A stretch of DNA of 64,000 bases from Kribbella qitaiheensis (GTDB lineage Bacteria > Actinomycetota > Actinomycetes > Propionibacteriales > Kribbellaceae): contig NZ_CP043661.1 in assembly GCF_014217565.1 (NCBI RefSeq), forward strand, positions 2,480,001 through 2,544,000, in the 5' to 3' direction. The position numbers were made by a program, and so were the translations under genes. Below, in pieces: positions 25,513 to 33,250 of the stretch. The notes beneath the pieces were generated by a model. It did not search any database. It was not told the origin of the DNA and saw only the letters and a program-made list of their open reading frames with translations. Position 1 is the stretch's first letter, and every line of letters begins with the position of its first letter.

Positions 25513-25865
25513 CGATTCTTGCGGAGAACAGTGTGAGCACTGGGCAGAAACCGGCACCGTATGTCGCGGCGTATATCCGTCGGCATGTGCTGATGACGCC
25601 ACGGGAAATGGCGCAAGCCCAGCAGGGCATCATCGCTTTCGCGCGAGCGAGGGGGTTGGAGATCGCCGAAATCTTTGTCGAAGAGTTGGAGACGGTCCCT
25701 GACGCTTTCGCGCGCATGGCGGAGAAACTGCACGGTACGGGCGAACGTGTAGTGATCTTGCCGGGCGTGCATCATCTCGCCGGTTTAGGTACTCCACCGC
25801 TGGTCGCGTTGCAGGCTTTCACGGCTGACGGGGTTCAGGTGCTGATTGCCGGACACGTCGAGTAA
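25509..25865 (+). CDS. Degenerate serine-recombinase-fold protein B
   Basis: A 118-residue protein starting in a 4-bp overlap with protein A. It has YVAAYIRRHVLMTPREMAQA, then QGIIAFARARGLEIAEIFVE and RMAEKLHGTGERVVILPGV, the strand-helix pattern of the resolvase domain. The catalytic Ser after YIR is again missing. It is diverged from protein A but clearly similar in plan, so the pair probably arose by tandem duplication. Function unknown. Confidence 0.6.
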   Translation: MTILAENSVSTGQKPAPYVAAYIRRHVLMTPREMAQAQQGIIAFARARGLEIAEIFVEELETVPDAFARMAEKLHGTGERVVILPGVHHLAGLGTPPLVALQAFTADGVQVLIAGHVE

Positions 25866-26119
25866 CTCTGACCGGTCAGGTTGGCCGGTGGGCAGCATCA
25901 AGGTTTCTGCCCGGTCATCCTGGCTTCGGCGGGGCGCGGCATGGCGTAACCATTCCGCCCCTCACAACGGAAAAGAGAACCATGTAGCGCCCCGCCGTTT
26001 CCAATAGACGGCAGTCCCTCGCTCGCGTCCCATTCGATTGCGTATGGCACTTCACAAGCGAGCGGGGGACTGCTGAAACACAACTGAATAGTTTTTACAC
26101 GTAACCCGTGACCGCAACT

Positions 26120-26161
26120 CACGGAACACTTACCCGTCCCCCGAGGGGTAAGTGTTCCGTG
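26120..26161. repeat. Perfect 16-bp inverted repeat in the element
   Basis: CACGGAACACTTACCC and its exact complement are separated by 10 bp. It lies in a 450-bp stretch without a gene (25866-26313). It contains GTAAGTGTTC, which recurs at 29081. It may be a terminator, an operator or a transfer/replication site. Confidence 0.7.
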
Positions 26162-26313
26162 CGCCGGTCGCGGGCCTATCGTGCGGTTGCAGCCCGATTT
26201 GCGTCGGTGTGTTAGGGGGTTTGCAACTTGTTGCAATTAGCTTGGGAATACATTCGAGAGGTGGTTGTGTTGGGCAATAGAGAACGATTCGTCACTCATG
26301 CGGAGGTGGTTGT

Positions 26314-26451
26314 TTGAAGCTCGGTCAGCAAATGCGGTACCTGACTCGTTGTGCATGTCTTGCGCGAAAGGACAGGGGCCGGGCTGGCTGTGAGAAGTGT
26401 TTGCGCCGCTACGCCTATGCGCGGAACGGCCAGACGAAAGGTTGCCGGTGA
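26314..26451 (+). CDS. Small Cys-rich basic protein of the element
   Basis: A 45-residue protein from TTG 26314, preceded by GGAGGTGG. It contains CAC, then CEKC and a final C (MRYLTRCACLARKDRGRAGC, then EKCLRRYAYARNG), a pattern that could bind zinc, and is strongly basic. It resembles the tiny transfer-associated or DNA-binding proteins of actinomycete elements. Too short for a family call. Confidence 0.55.
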   Translation: MKLGQQMRYLTRCACLARKDRGRAGCEKCLRRYAYARNGQTKGCR

Positions 26452-26530
26452 ATCTCACGGACCGGCAATCCACGGGGACATTGCCCTCTCTCTTCACTAT
26501 CCGAGGAGAATCGAGAGGGGGTGATGAGTA

Positions 26531-26710
26531 CTGATTATTTCGGTGTCACTGCTGCTGACGTTTGCTGTCGGTGTCTTTGTGTTGATCCGCTACACAAGTC
26601 TCACGGTCATTCAGGCTGTGATTTGTGTTCTGTTCGGGTTCTTCCTGGCATCCAGCGAGTTCGCGCCGTATATCCGGCAGTTCCTGTCCGAGTTCCTCGG
26701 CGCTAAGTAA
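26531..26710 (+). CDS. Small two-helix membrane protein of the element
   Basis: The frame reads LIISVSLLLTFAVGVFVLIR, a membrane helix, then a second helix VIQAVICVLFGFFLASSEFA and an amphipathic tail PYIRQFLSEFLGAK. The frame has no ATG: CTG 26531 follows GAGAGGGGG, with GTG 26543 as the alternative. A competing frame from 26521 has no such structure. Similar small membrane proteins occur in actinomycete integrative elements. 59 residues from CTG. Confidence 0.65.
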   Translation: MIISVSLLLTFAVGVFVLIRYTSLTVIQAVICVLFGFFLASSEFAPYIRQFLSEFLGAK

Positions 26711-26744
26711 TTGCTGTGTCCGGTGTCTAAGTAGCTGACACGGT

Positions 26745-26778
26745 CGGGCCACTGTCTAGGGAGGCAGTTTGTGGCCCG
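26745..26778 (+). terminator. Hairpin after the small membrane protein gene
   Basis: CGGGCCAC and GTGGCCCG form an 8-bp perfect stem with an 18-nt loop, 35 bp after the stop at 26710. Possible terminator or attenuator within the element operon. Confidence 0.45.
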
Positions 26779-26827
26779 GCCACTCCCAGCGGTATCTGTC
26801 ATTTCCTAACACGTTTGGAGTAGTTCT

Positions 26828-26878
26828 ATGTCTTTGCAGGGTTCATGTTGTCTATCAAAGGTCGGTGATTTGTTCTGA
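26828..26878 (+). CDS. Possible 16-codon leader peptide
   Basis: ATG after TTGGAG opens a 16-residue frame (MSLQGSCCLSKVGDLF) that stops 2 bp before the GTG of the next gene. Its only likely role is translational coupling of that gene, which lacks its own ribosome site. Could be chance. Confidence 0.3.
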   Translation: MSLQGSCCLSKVGDLF

Positions 26879-26880
26879 AC

Positions 26881-27246
26881 GTGCATTCCGCACGTCGTAT
26901 GTCTCTTGAGCAAGTAGATGCAGCCCGCGCCCGATTTGAGGCGACTTTGCGCGCGGCTCCCCTGAACCTTCCCGCCGATACCGGCGTGGATGCTTTCGTC
27001 ATCTCTTCGGCCGATGTTGCCGACTTGGTCCGGGAAATCAAGCGTCTCCGTTCCCGCTATTTCGTTCTCGAAGCCGCGTGCCGTGCCGGGTTGCTGGCAG
27101 CGGTCGAGAACGACTCTCGTCCTGCCCCGTTGTGGGTGCTGGACTCGCCGTGGCTTTACGTCACGGATGCCCTCGCCGCGCCCCCGGTCTTTCACCCGCT
27201 GGCCGATGTTCTCCCCTTGATCTTTTGGGGAGGTGAACAGCTTTGA
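26881..27246 (+). CDS. Element hypothetical protein upstream of the translocase
   Basis: A 121-residue protein. It has a helical N-terminus (MSLEQVDAARARFEATLRAA), a middle VADLVREIKRLRSRYFVLEA that may form a coiled coil, and a hydrophobic C-terminal end. GTG 26881 or ATG 26899 could start it; neither has a ribosome site, but a 16-codon leader frame ends 2 bp before the GTG. Its stop overlaps the translocase start (TGATG). No family recognised. Confidence 0.65.
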   Translation: MHSARRMSLEQVDAARARFEATLRAAPLNLPADTGVDAFVISSADVADLVREIKRLRSRYFVLEAACRAGLLAAVENDSRPAPLWVLDSPWLYVTDALAAPPVFHPLADVLPLIFWGGEQL

Positions 27247-29084
27247 TGCGTCGCCGTGGCGCGGCCCCTTACCGGGGCCGCCCCGGCGGTCGTCGTGGCC
27301 GCCGGGACGAAATGTTCATGATTCCTGTCAACTATGGACGCGGTAATGATGCCTATTGGGTGGGCGAGTTGTTCCGCGTGTTGTGGCGTTACCGCGCGGA
27401 GCTGGCCCCGCTGTATTGGCTGGCAGGGTGCTTTATCGCGGGGGCATGGCTCCACGCAGTGCACTCCAATTGGTGGCCAGTGACCGGACTGGCCGGTATC
27501 GCTGGAATTGTGACTCTCGCGATTCGTCCGGCCCGTTTGGTCGAGCGGTTTCCGTTGCTGGCCCGGTGGCGGGTCCGGCTGTGGGGTGGCGGTTTTATCG
27601 GTTACGTGTCGGCATGGCTGTCTTGTGCGGCCATTTACGGCGCGACCGCTGGGCCAATGGAATCTTTCGCTCTCTTGGGTGCCGGGGTTTTCGCTGGTCC
27701 GTGGTTGTGGCGAGAGGACCGGCGACGCCTGACCCGCGTTCGGATTGTCCGCGACAAATTCCCAGACACTGCCGATGCCGCCGGACTGACCGGGGCAAAG
27801 ATGGTGTCGGCGGTTATGGACCGGTGGGGATGGACCGCACGGATTAAACTTCGGCGCGGCCAAACCTACGGTGATGTGGTGAAACATCTCCCCGAGCTCG
27901 AATCGGCATTGGGTTCCCGGATCGGGGGGACACGCGCGGAACCGGTCACCGAGGATGCGTCGCAATTCACGTTGCGCTTGGTCGAAACCGACCCGCACGC
28001 CGCCCCTGTGAATTGGGAACCACGCCCGGTATCCGTGACCGGGAAACCGCACCTGTCGATCACCCAATCCATCATCGTCGGGTTGTTCGAGGACGGCACG
28101 CCCATTACCGTGCCGCTCTTGCGGAAGCATGTCCTGATCGGTGGCGCTACCGACTCCGGCAAATCAGGGTTGCTGAATGTGATCCTGGCCCGGATCGTTG
28201 AATGCGCCGATACGGTCATCTGGGGTATCGACCTGAAAAGGGGAATGGAGCTAGCCCCTTGGTCGAATGTCTTGCAGCGATTGGCTACCGATAACGATTC
28301 TGCGGAATGTCTGCTGAAAGCAGGCGTTGAAGAGTTGGAGAAACGCGCGGAATTTCTGACAAGCCGCGGCCGGCGTGAATGGTACCCGAAATTCGACGCT
28401 CCTGCTCTGTTCATTGTTATCGATGAATACGCGGAGCTTTCGGCGAAAGCACAGAAATACGCGGATTCGATCGCACGGCGCGGACGCGCGGTGTGCGTGA
28501 ATCTCATCATCGCGACGCAGCGTCCGACCCAAAAGGCGATGGGAGACGGGTCGGCGATCCGGTCACAGATGAATATCCGCTTCTGCCTCAAAGTGAATGA
28601 GCGGCCTGACGTAGATCTGATCTTGGGTGCCGGGAAACTGTCGGCAGGGTGGGATACCACGTCGTTTGATGGAGCCGGGAAATTCCTGGTATCCGGACCC
28701 GGAATGAACACGCCGCGCCGTGGCCGCGCATTCCTCATCACCGATGCCGACGTGACGCACACAGCGGCCACCTACGCCCGTACCGGGTCGGTTGCCGACA
28801 CAGCCGGGGCCGGAACCTCTGAGAGCCGTTCTGACGGCCGGTCAGGGGGTCGGGAGACCACAGGGGCACCCTTGGGCGTCTCAGGGCCGGAAATGGCGCT
28901 CTGGGCCGCGCTGCGGGACGCCCCGCGCGAGGGGGTGACCCTGGCCGTGTTGCAGGCGGCCACCGGGAAGGGCCGCCCGTGGATCTACCGGCGTCTCAAG
29001 GCGGGGCAGGCCGACGGCACCGTGACCAACCCCGACTACGGCCGGTGGAAGGCCACCACCCGCCCGCAGGATCACGTTACGTAA
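27246..29084 (+). CDS. FtsK/SpoIIIE-type DNA translocase (TraB-like)
   Basis: A 612-residue protein. After a basic N-terminus, residues about 35-160 hold several membrane helices (LYWLAGCFIAGAWLHAV, WLSCAAIYGATAGPM). The ATPase domain has Walker A LIGGATDSGKSGLLN (about 296-310), Walker B ALFIVIDEYAEL (about 387-398) and IIATQRPTQKAM. The end (about 540-612) is a winged-helix-like region (VLQAATGKGRPWIYRRLKAG). Actinomycete TraB proteins move double-stranded plasmid or element DNA between mycelial cells and bind short repeats through such a domain. It starts after GGAGGTG. Confidence 0.87.
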   Translation: MRRRGAAPYRGRPGGRRGRRDEMFMIPVNYGRGNDAYWVGELFRVLWRYRAELAPLYWLAGCFIAGAWLHAVHSNWWPVTGLAGIAGIVTLAIRPARLVERFPLLARWRVRLWGGGFIGYVSAWLSCAAIYGATAGPMESFALLGAGVFAGPWLWREDRRRLTRVRIVRDKFPDTADAAGLTGAKMVSAVMDRWGWTARIKLRRGQTYGDVVKHLPELESALGSRIGGTRAEPVTEDASQFTLRLVETDPHAAPVNWEPRPVSVTGKPHLSITQSIIVGLFEDGTPITVPLLRKHVLIGGATDSGKSGLLNVILARIVECADTVIWGIDLKRGMELAPWSNVLQRLATDNDSAECLLKAGVEELEKRAEFLTSRGRREWYPKFDAPALFIVIDEYAELSAKAQKYADSIARRGRAVCVNLIIATQRPTQKAMGDGSAIRSQMNIRFCLKVNERPDVDLILGAGKLSAGWDTTSFDGAGKFLVSGPGMNTPRRGRAFLITDADVTHTAATYARTGSVADTAGAGTSESRSDGRSGGRETTGAPLGVSGPEMALWAALRDAPREGVTLAVLQAATGKGRPWIYRRLKAGQADGTVTNPDYGRWKATTRPQDHVT

Positions 29085-29164
29085 GTGTTCGCAGGTGTCC
29101 CAGTTGTGCACGAATCTCGCGCGCGCCCGCACGTTGAGGCACACGCTCCGGGGCGCGAACACTT
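29081..29164. other. AAGTGTTC motif pair beyond the translocase gene
   Basis: GTAAGTGTTC at 29081-29090 and the inverted GAACACTT at 29157-29164 lie just after the translocase stop. The same octamer forms both arms of the palindrome at 26120-26161. Such repeats near a TraB gene could be a transfer (clt-like) site or an operator. Confidence 0.4.
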
Positions 29165-29230
29165 CCGAGACACTTCCACTCCGGTGACACACAGTCACCA
29201 AATTGCCGGTGCCGTGAACCGGCTCGGAAT

Positions 29231-29272
29231 GGCTGGGCCGACAACGACGGGGGTGGTCGCGTCGGCCCAGCC
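29231..29272 (+). terminator. Hairpin downstream of the translocase gene
   Basis: A perfect 12-bp stem GGCTGGGCCGAC with an 18-nt loop, about 150 bp past the translocase stop. Confidence 0.6.
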
Positions 29273-29424
29273 CGCGCGGCCCGCAACACAACCAGGGTGA
29301 CCCGGCAACGTTTCGCGCGAACTAACGCGCAACTGACCTTACCGCCGACCGCAGGAGGCGATCACCAACGCCAAACCGGAAACGTCCCTCAAACCCCGCC
29401 GCAAAGGCGAGAAAGGAGAACACA

Positions 29425-29595
29425 CAGAAACAACGCGCGGCGAAAACCTCGCCGCGCGAACTCGGAGACTACTGGAAAGACAAACCCCACAAACCCACCG
29501 ATCCCGACATCATCGCGAGAGCCGCAAAATGGCCACTGCCTGACGATGCCTTAGCTGCCCTGCTAGCCCGCGTGCTTGGCATCATTGACGACTGA
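29425..29595 (+). other. Coding-like small frame without a normal start
   Basis: The frame reads SPRELGDYWKDKPHKPTDPD and then IIARAAKWPLPDDALAALLA before a stop at 29593-29595. The composition and the regular C-terminal helix look like real protein, and AAAGGAG lies 10 bp upstream, but no ATG, GTG or TTG opens it. It may use a rare start, continue from an upstream frame by a frame break, or be a remnant. Confidence 0.4.
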
Positions 29596-29603
29596 CACAC
29601 AAA

Positions 29604-29655
29604 GACGCCCGCTGTCCCCTCAGCATCTCGGGGGAACAGCGGGCGTCGGCTTTTA
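29604..29655. terminator. Bidirectional terminator between element operon and integrase
   Basis: GACGCCCGCTGTCCCC pairs with GGGGAACAGCGGGCGTC (one bulged base), followed by CTTTTA on the plus strand and preceded by a weak T-rich complement. It separates the + strand operon from the end of the integrase gene at 29662. Confidence 0.85.
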
Positions 29656-29661
29656 GATAGT

Positions 29662-31233
29662 TCAGGCGGCGAGATCCTTCATGAAACCGCCGAACGAAAC
29701 ACGCTTCTCAATCGGCATACGCGGATTCTTGTTCGCCTTGTGCAGCAACGGCGCACATACCATTTTGATGATCTCGCGGCGGGTCGCTACTTCCGGGATA
29801 GCAGCCCATTGCTCGGCTGCGTCCGGCCCGACCAAATCCTGAATGATATCCGGGACGGCAGCAGCCCGGATCGTTTTCTCAGCCAACTCGATCCGGTCAC
29901 GCAAATCCTTTTGCATGTCCACAAAATCATCCGGGTGCATCGCGCCGGACATCCGCAAAGCCTTGTTCTCACCCAACTGCCGTTCCGCTAAAGCAATGTC
30001 GTCCTCATGGGCCTTAATGCTCGCATCGTTCACCCGACGCTGTGAAATGAGCCGCTGGTAAACATCCGGACGGGAAAGCCAAGCAACCAGCACCGACTCG
30101 ACATAGGAATCGAACTTCGCGAAGTTTACCGACGAACAGTATTTCTTGCTGCACCGGTAAACAACCGCTGCACCGTTGTTCGCGGACTTGTGCTTGCTTT
30201 CCAGCCACGCGCCACACTCGGCACACCGAGCCGCATACGACAACAGCCATTCAGCATCCGGCTTGTCCTTCGCTTTCCTGCCGGTCCTGTCATGACCTTT
30301 GTCGTCACGATCAAGAATCCGCTGCACGTCCATGAATACGGCAGGGCTCACGATCCCTTCCCACTGCCCATCAGAAACCACAGTGCCGTAACTGGCCCGC
30401 TTCCCCATATAGGCCGCGTTCCTCGCAATGAACTCGACTGTCTGCCGCGACCACAGCAAACCACCCGGCGACGGAATACCCCGCGAGTTGAGATCCCTGG
30501 CGATAGCACCCGAAGTCGTCAACTTACGCAACTGCCTGAAAATGTTCTCCACCACATCGGACGTTGTGTATTCCTCTACCGTGCCGGTTTCGGTATGAAC
30601 AGCGGTCCGCTCGGTCACGTCAAACACCTGCCGGTCGAAAGCGCCTGTTTTCTGATCCTTGAAACGCTCATACCCATACGGGCAACGCGACGCCGGACGG
30701 CCGTCCTTCTTCTGTTTGGCCAATCCACGGCTCACGCCGTCGCTCACCGCATCCGAGAACGTCTCACCCTGAACCGCCATATTAGCCAGTGAATTCCGGT
30801 CCGCCGTCACCCGAAGGTCATAAAGGTTTCCGTTGACCAGCCAGAAGAAGCAGCCGTTCTCAAAACACAGATTCCGCAGCATCGCGAACACTTCAAGATC
30901 TCGCTGTGACCGCGAAACATCAACAAGCACCAAGACATTAGCCTTACCCGTCTTGATCTCCTTCAAAAGCTCGGCGAAATCTTCCCGCCCAGCCGCCTTA
31001 CGCCTGAATCGCGAAGCCGATTCATCGTTATCCGAGTACTCGCCGAGTTTGGTCCACCCGTTTTTCTCGATCTCCTCATTGTTCATGTCGCTTTGCTGGT
31101 CAACCGAATAGCTCTTGCGCTTCTGATCCTTACTCGCCCGCGCATAGCTCAACGCCATTACTTTCGCGCCGCCCAGCATCAACGCCATTTTGTCGGCCCA
31201 CATAGACACACCCAGCGCACTAACAACCGTCAT
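29662..31233 (-). CDS. int: Large serine recombinase (site-specific integrase)
   Basis: A 523-residue integrase. The resolvase domain starts at about residue 26 with LSYARASKDQ (catalytic Ser about 34) and has DVSRSQRDLEVFAMLRNLC with the catalytic Arg region. The recombinase domain follows (PYGYERF, VVENIFRQL, LNSRGIPSPGGLLW). A zinc-ribbon with CAECGAW and CSKKYC comes at about 335-365, then a coiled-coil segment and tail. Serine integrases join attP and attB with a 2-bp core, in line with the junctions seen here. ATG 31233 is chosen because GGGAGG lies 9 bp upstream; a TTG three codons earlier is too close. Confidence 0.93.
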   Translation of the reverse strand: MTVVSALGVSMWADKMALMLGGAKVMALSYARASKDQKRKSYSVDQQSDMNNEEIEKNGWTKLGEYSDNDESASRFRRKAAGREDFAELLKEIKTGKANVLVLVDVSRSQRDLEVFAMLRNLCFENGCFFWLVNGNLYDLRVTADRNSLANMAVQGETFSDAVSDGVSRGLAKQKKDGRPASRCPYGYERFKDQKTGAFDRQVFDVTERTAVHTETGTVEEYTTSDVVENIFRQLRKLTTSGAIARDLNSRGIPSPGGLLWSRQTVEFIARNAAYMGKRASYGTVVSDGQWEGIVSPAVFMDVQRILDRDDKGHDRTGRKAKDKPDAEWLLSYAARCAECGAWLESKHKSANNGAAVVYRCSKKYCSSVNFAKFDSYVESVLVAWLSRPDVYQRLISQRRVNDASIKAHEDDIALAERQLGENKALRMSGAMHPDDFVDMQKDLRDRIELAEKTIRAAAVPDIIQDLVGPDAAEQWAAIPEVATRREIIKMVCAPLLHKANKNPRMPIEKRVSFGGFMKDLAA

Positions 31234-31296
31234 CTCGCTCAACCTCCCGTACCTCGAAGACTAGGACACGGAAGGGAGCGTCTACCGAAAGTGGAC

Positions 31297-31302
31297 AGTG
31301 GT
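31297..31302 (-). other. Right attachment junction
   Basis: On the minus strand host sequence reads GGGAAGTCCACCACT and then turns into element sequence GTCCACTTTCGG. The host part encodes GKSTT of the P-loop. It is about 65 bp from the integrase start, the usual attP-int spacing. Confidence 0.75.
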
Positions 31303-31467
31303 GGACTTCCCCGCCCCGTTCGGGCCGATGTAGCCGACCACCTCGCCGGGCTCGACGGTGAAGGACAGCCCGTCCACCGCGCGGACCTCACGCCGGGTAC
31401 GCCGCAGTCCGGACCGGCTCGACACGGTGAAAGCGCGGGACACGTTCTCCAGTTCGATGACGCTCAA
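31300..31467 (-). pseudogene. ABC exporter ATPase, N-terminal part (split by the mobile element)
   Basis: Fifty-six codons from TTG 31467 (after GGGAG): an N-terminal strand VIELENVSRAFTV, then VDGLSFTVEPGEVVGYIGPN and GAGKST, breaking off inside Walker A. The remaining protein is at 22450-23238. The start lies 2 bp after the stop of the permease gene, so ATPase and permeases formed one operon before insertion. Confidence 0.92.
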
Positions 31468-31469
31468 GC

Positions 31470-32285
31470 TCAGCTCCCAGTACTTCGATAGCGACGCAGA
31501 CCACCACGCCAGGCGAGTGCCGCCAGCGCGATCATGACGACGGCGACGGCCGGTGCGAGCAGGCCGATCCAGCCCGGCAGCCCGAGCGGCGCCGGCTTGT
31601 CCAGCACGTAGAGCACCGGGTAGTAGTTGACGAAGGCGAGCGGTACGACGAAGGTGACGGCCCGGACGATGTTCTTGCCGAAGATCGACAACGGGTACTG
31701 CGTGAGCTGCTGGCCGCCGTAGGTGAAGGAGTTGGCCAGTTCGGCCGAGTCGATCGAGACGAACTGGAACGCGGCGCCGAGGACGAAGATCGCGCCGAAG
31801 ATGACCGACCCGCTGATCAGCGAGATCGCCAGCAGACCCACCTTCGGCGCCGTCCAGTCGATCTGGAGGTTGCCGAGGGCAACCACCATCACGAGCAGCG
31901 CCTGCAGCGGGCGACCCAGCCGACGCAGGGCGAAGTTGTCCGTGACGGCCTGCAGGAACGCCGGAACCGGCCGGATCAGCCAGACATCGAGGTCGCCCGA
32001 CCGGATCCGCTGCCCGATCCGCTCGACCGATCCGGTGGCGAGATCCGCCAGTCCGAGCGTCATCGACGCCGTCCCGTAGAGCAGGGCCATCTCGGCCAGG
32101 CTGAACCCGCCGAAGGACTTGAGGTGGCTGAACATCAGCAGTACGGCGATGAAGTCGGTGCCCGTGATGAGGGCCTGGCTCACCAGCATCAACAGGAACG
32201 AAGCCGGGTACGCCAGCGACGACCGCACCCACATCGCCACCAGCATCCAGTACTGCCCGGGGGCGCGTCGCAACATCTCAACCAC
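31470..32285 (-). CDS. ABC-2 family exporter permease (second subunit)
   Basis: A 271-residue protein with about six hydrophobic segments (FLLMLVSQALITGTDFIAV, AISLISGSVIFGAIFVLGA, WIGLLAPAVAVVMIALAAL). The motif RIRSGDLDVWLIRPVPAFLQ is typical of the DUF990/ABC-2 permease family found in pairs with an ATPase of the NatA/DrrA kind. It overlaps the first permease gene by 8 bp. With the ATPase gene split, the exporter is probably not working. Substrate unknown. Confidence 0.85.
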   Translation of the reverse strand: MVEMLRRAPGQYWMLVAMWVRSSLAYPASFLLMLVSQALITGTDFIAVLLMFSHLKSFGGFSLAEMALLYGTASMTLGLADLATGSVERIGQRIRSGDLDVWLIRPVPAFLQAVTDNFALRRLGRPLQALLVMVVALGNLQIDWTAPKVGLLAISLISGSVIFGAIFVLGAAFQFVSIDSAELANSFTYGGQQLTQYPLSIFGKNIVRAVTFVVPLAFVNYYPVLYVLDKPAPLGLPGWIGLLAPAVAVVMIALAALAWRGGLRRYRSTGS

Positions 32286-33075
32286 CGGCGATCACCACCT
32301 TCCGGGTCGCGAACACGGTCGCCAGCCGGCCGGCCAGGAACAGCACGACGATCCAGAACAACTGGAACCCCAGTCCGGAGGTGGTCCCACCCGGGTTGCG
32401 CCCGAGCCAGATGTCGATCGGCACCTGCAGCGTCGCCGCCCACGGGGTCGCCCGGGCCACCGCGCCGATCCAGCCGGGGAACACGACCAGCGGCAGGATG
32501 GTGCCGGAGAAGAACAGCGACAGCACCATCGCCAGGCTCTCCAGCCCGCGCGAGTCGGTGATCCAGAATCCCGACAGCGCGACCAGGTACCGGACCCCGA
32601 AACTCACCAGGATGCCGAACGCCAGCCCGACGACGACCGCCAGCCATTGGCCAACGGACGACGGGAAGTTCAGGTCGAACACGATTGCCCCGACCAGCAG
32701 CGGAGCGCCGCCCCGGGTCAGCAACTGAAACCAGGCCCGGCCGGCGTCGACCGAGAGCCACCAGATCATCAGCTGGGTCGGCCGGTACAGATCCACCGCG
32801 ATCTCACCGGTCCGGACCCGCTCGCCGAGCTCCATCGTGGTGGTCGCGCCGAAGATCCCGATCGGCGCCAGCAATCCCTGCTGCAGCCAGACGAACGTGA
32901 GCGCGTCGGACACGTCGTACCCGCCGAGGCCCGGAGAAGAATGCCACAGGGTCAGGTAGACCCCGCAGAAGATGAACCCGAACACGGTATTGGTGAACGC
33001 GCCGGACAGGGTGGCGATCCGGTACGTCGAGAATCGCCGAAACGACCGCACCGCGATCGCCCAGTACACCCCCAC
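32278..33075 (-). CDS. ABC-2 family exporter permease (first subunit)
   Basis: A 265-residue membrane protein, paralogue of the next gene in the operon. It has GERVRTGEIAVDLYRPTQLM, the same motif as its partner (RIRSGDLDVWLIRP), and about six membrane helices. GTG 33075 is chosen since AGGAGG lies 7 bp in front; the frame upstream to 33171 has no homologous content. First gene of the permease-permease-ATPase operon. Confidence 0.85.
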   Translation of the reverse strand: MGVYWAIAVRSFRRFSTYRIATLSGAFTNTVFGFIFCGVYLTLWHSSPGLGGYDVSDALTFVWLQQGLLAPIGIFGATTTMELGERVRTGEIAVDLYRPTQLMIWWLSVDAGRAWFQLLTRGGAPLLVGAIVFDLNFPSSVGQWLAVVVGLAFGILVSFGVRYLVALSGFWITDSRGLESLAMVLSLFFSGTILPLVVFPGWIGAVARATPWAATLQVPIDIWLGRNPGGTTSGLGFQLFWIVVLFLAGRLATVFATRKVVIAGG

Positions 33076-33250
33076 GCCGTACCTCCTCTCTTTCTCGAGG
33101 TGGCATCCGACGGTCCCAGCGGCACGCAGAACTACCCCGGATCCGTCGGGACCCGGGGGTTCGGACACCACTGTGGCGGCATGCTGAACATGCCGTTGTC
33201 AAGGGAAGGAGAGCGACGGTACGCCGGGGCGCGGGCGGGCGTCAACTCGA

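Larger units (their letters stand above)
23237..31300. mobile_element. Integrated AICE/ICE-like element with large serine integrase
   Basis: About 8.06 kb of DNA separates the two halves of one ABC ATPase gene in the same frame. It carries a serine integrase next to the right end, an FtsK/TraB-like translocase, an XRE regulator and small proteins. Its base composition and codon use are visibly more AT-rich than the host flanks, most clearly at 23.7-26.9 kb. No Rep protein, relaxase or recognised excisionase is seen. Layout resembles actinomycete integrative elements that transfer double-stranded DNA with a single translocase. Confidence 0.92.

Noticed and set aside
26521..26706. ATG frame at 26521 as the gene of this spot
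   Set aside because: Its product has no structure, while the frame from 26531 encodes two clean membrane helices and ends at a good stop.
29297..29554. GTG frame after the translocase gene
   Set aside because: Asn/Arg/Thr/Pro-rich and without a ribosome site; the neighbouring frame ending at 29595 looks more like protein.
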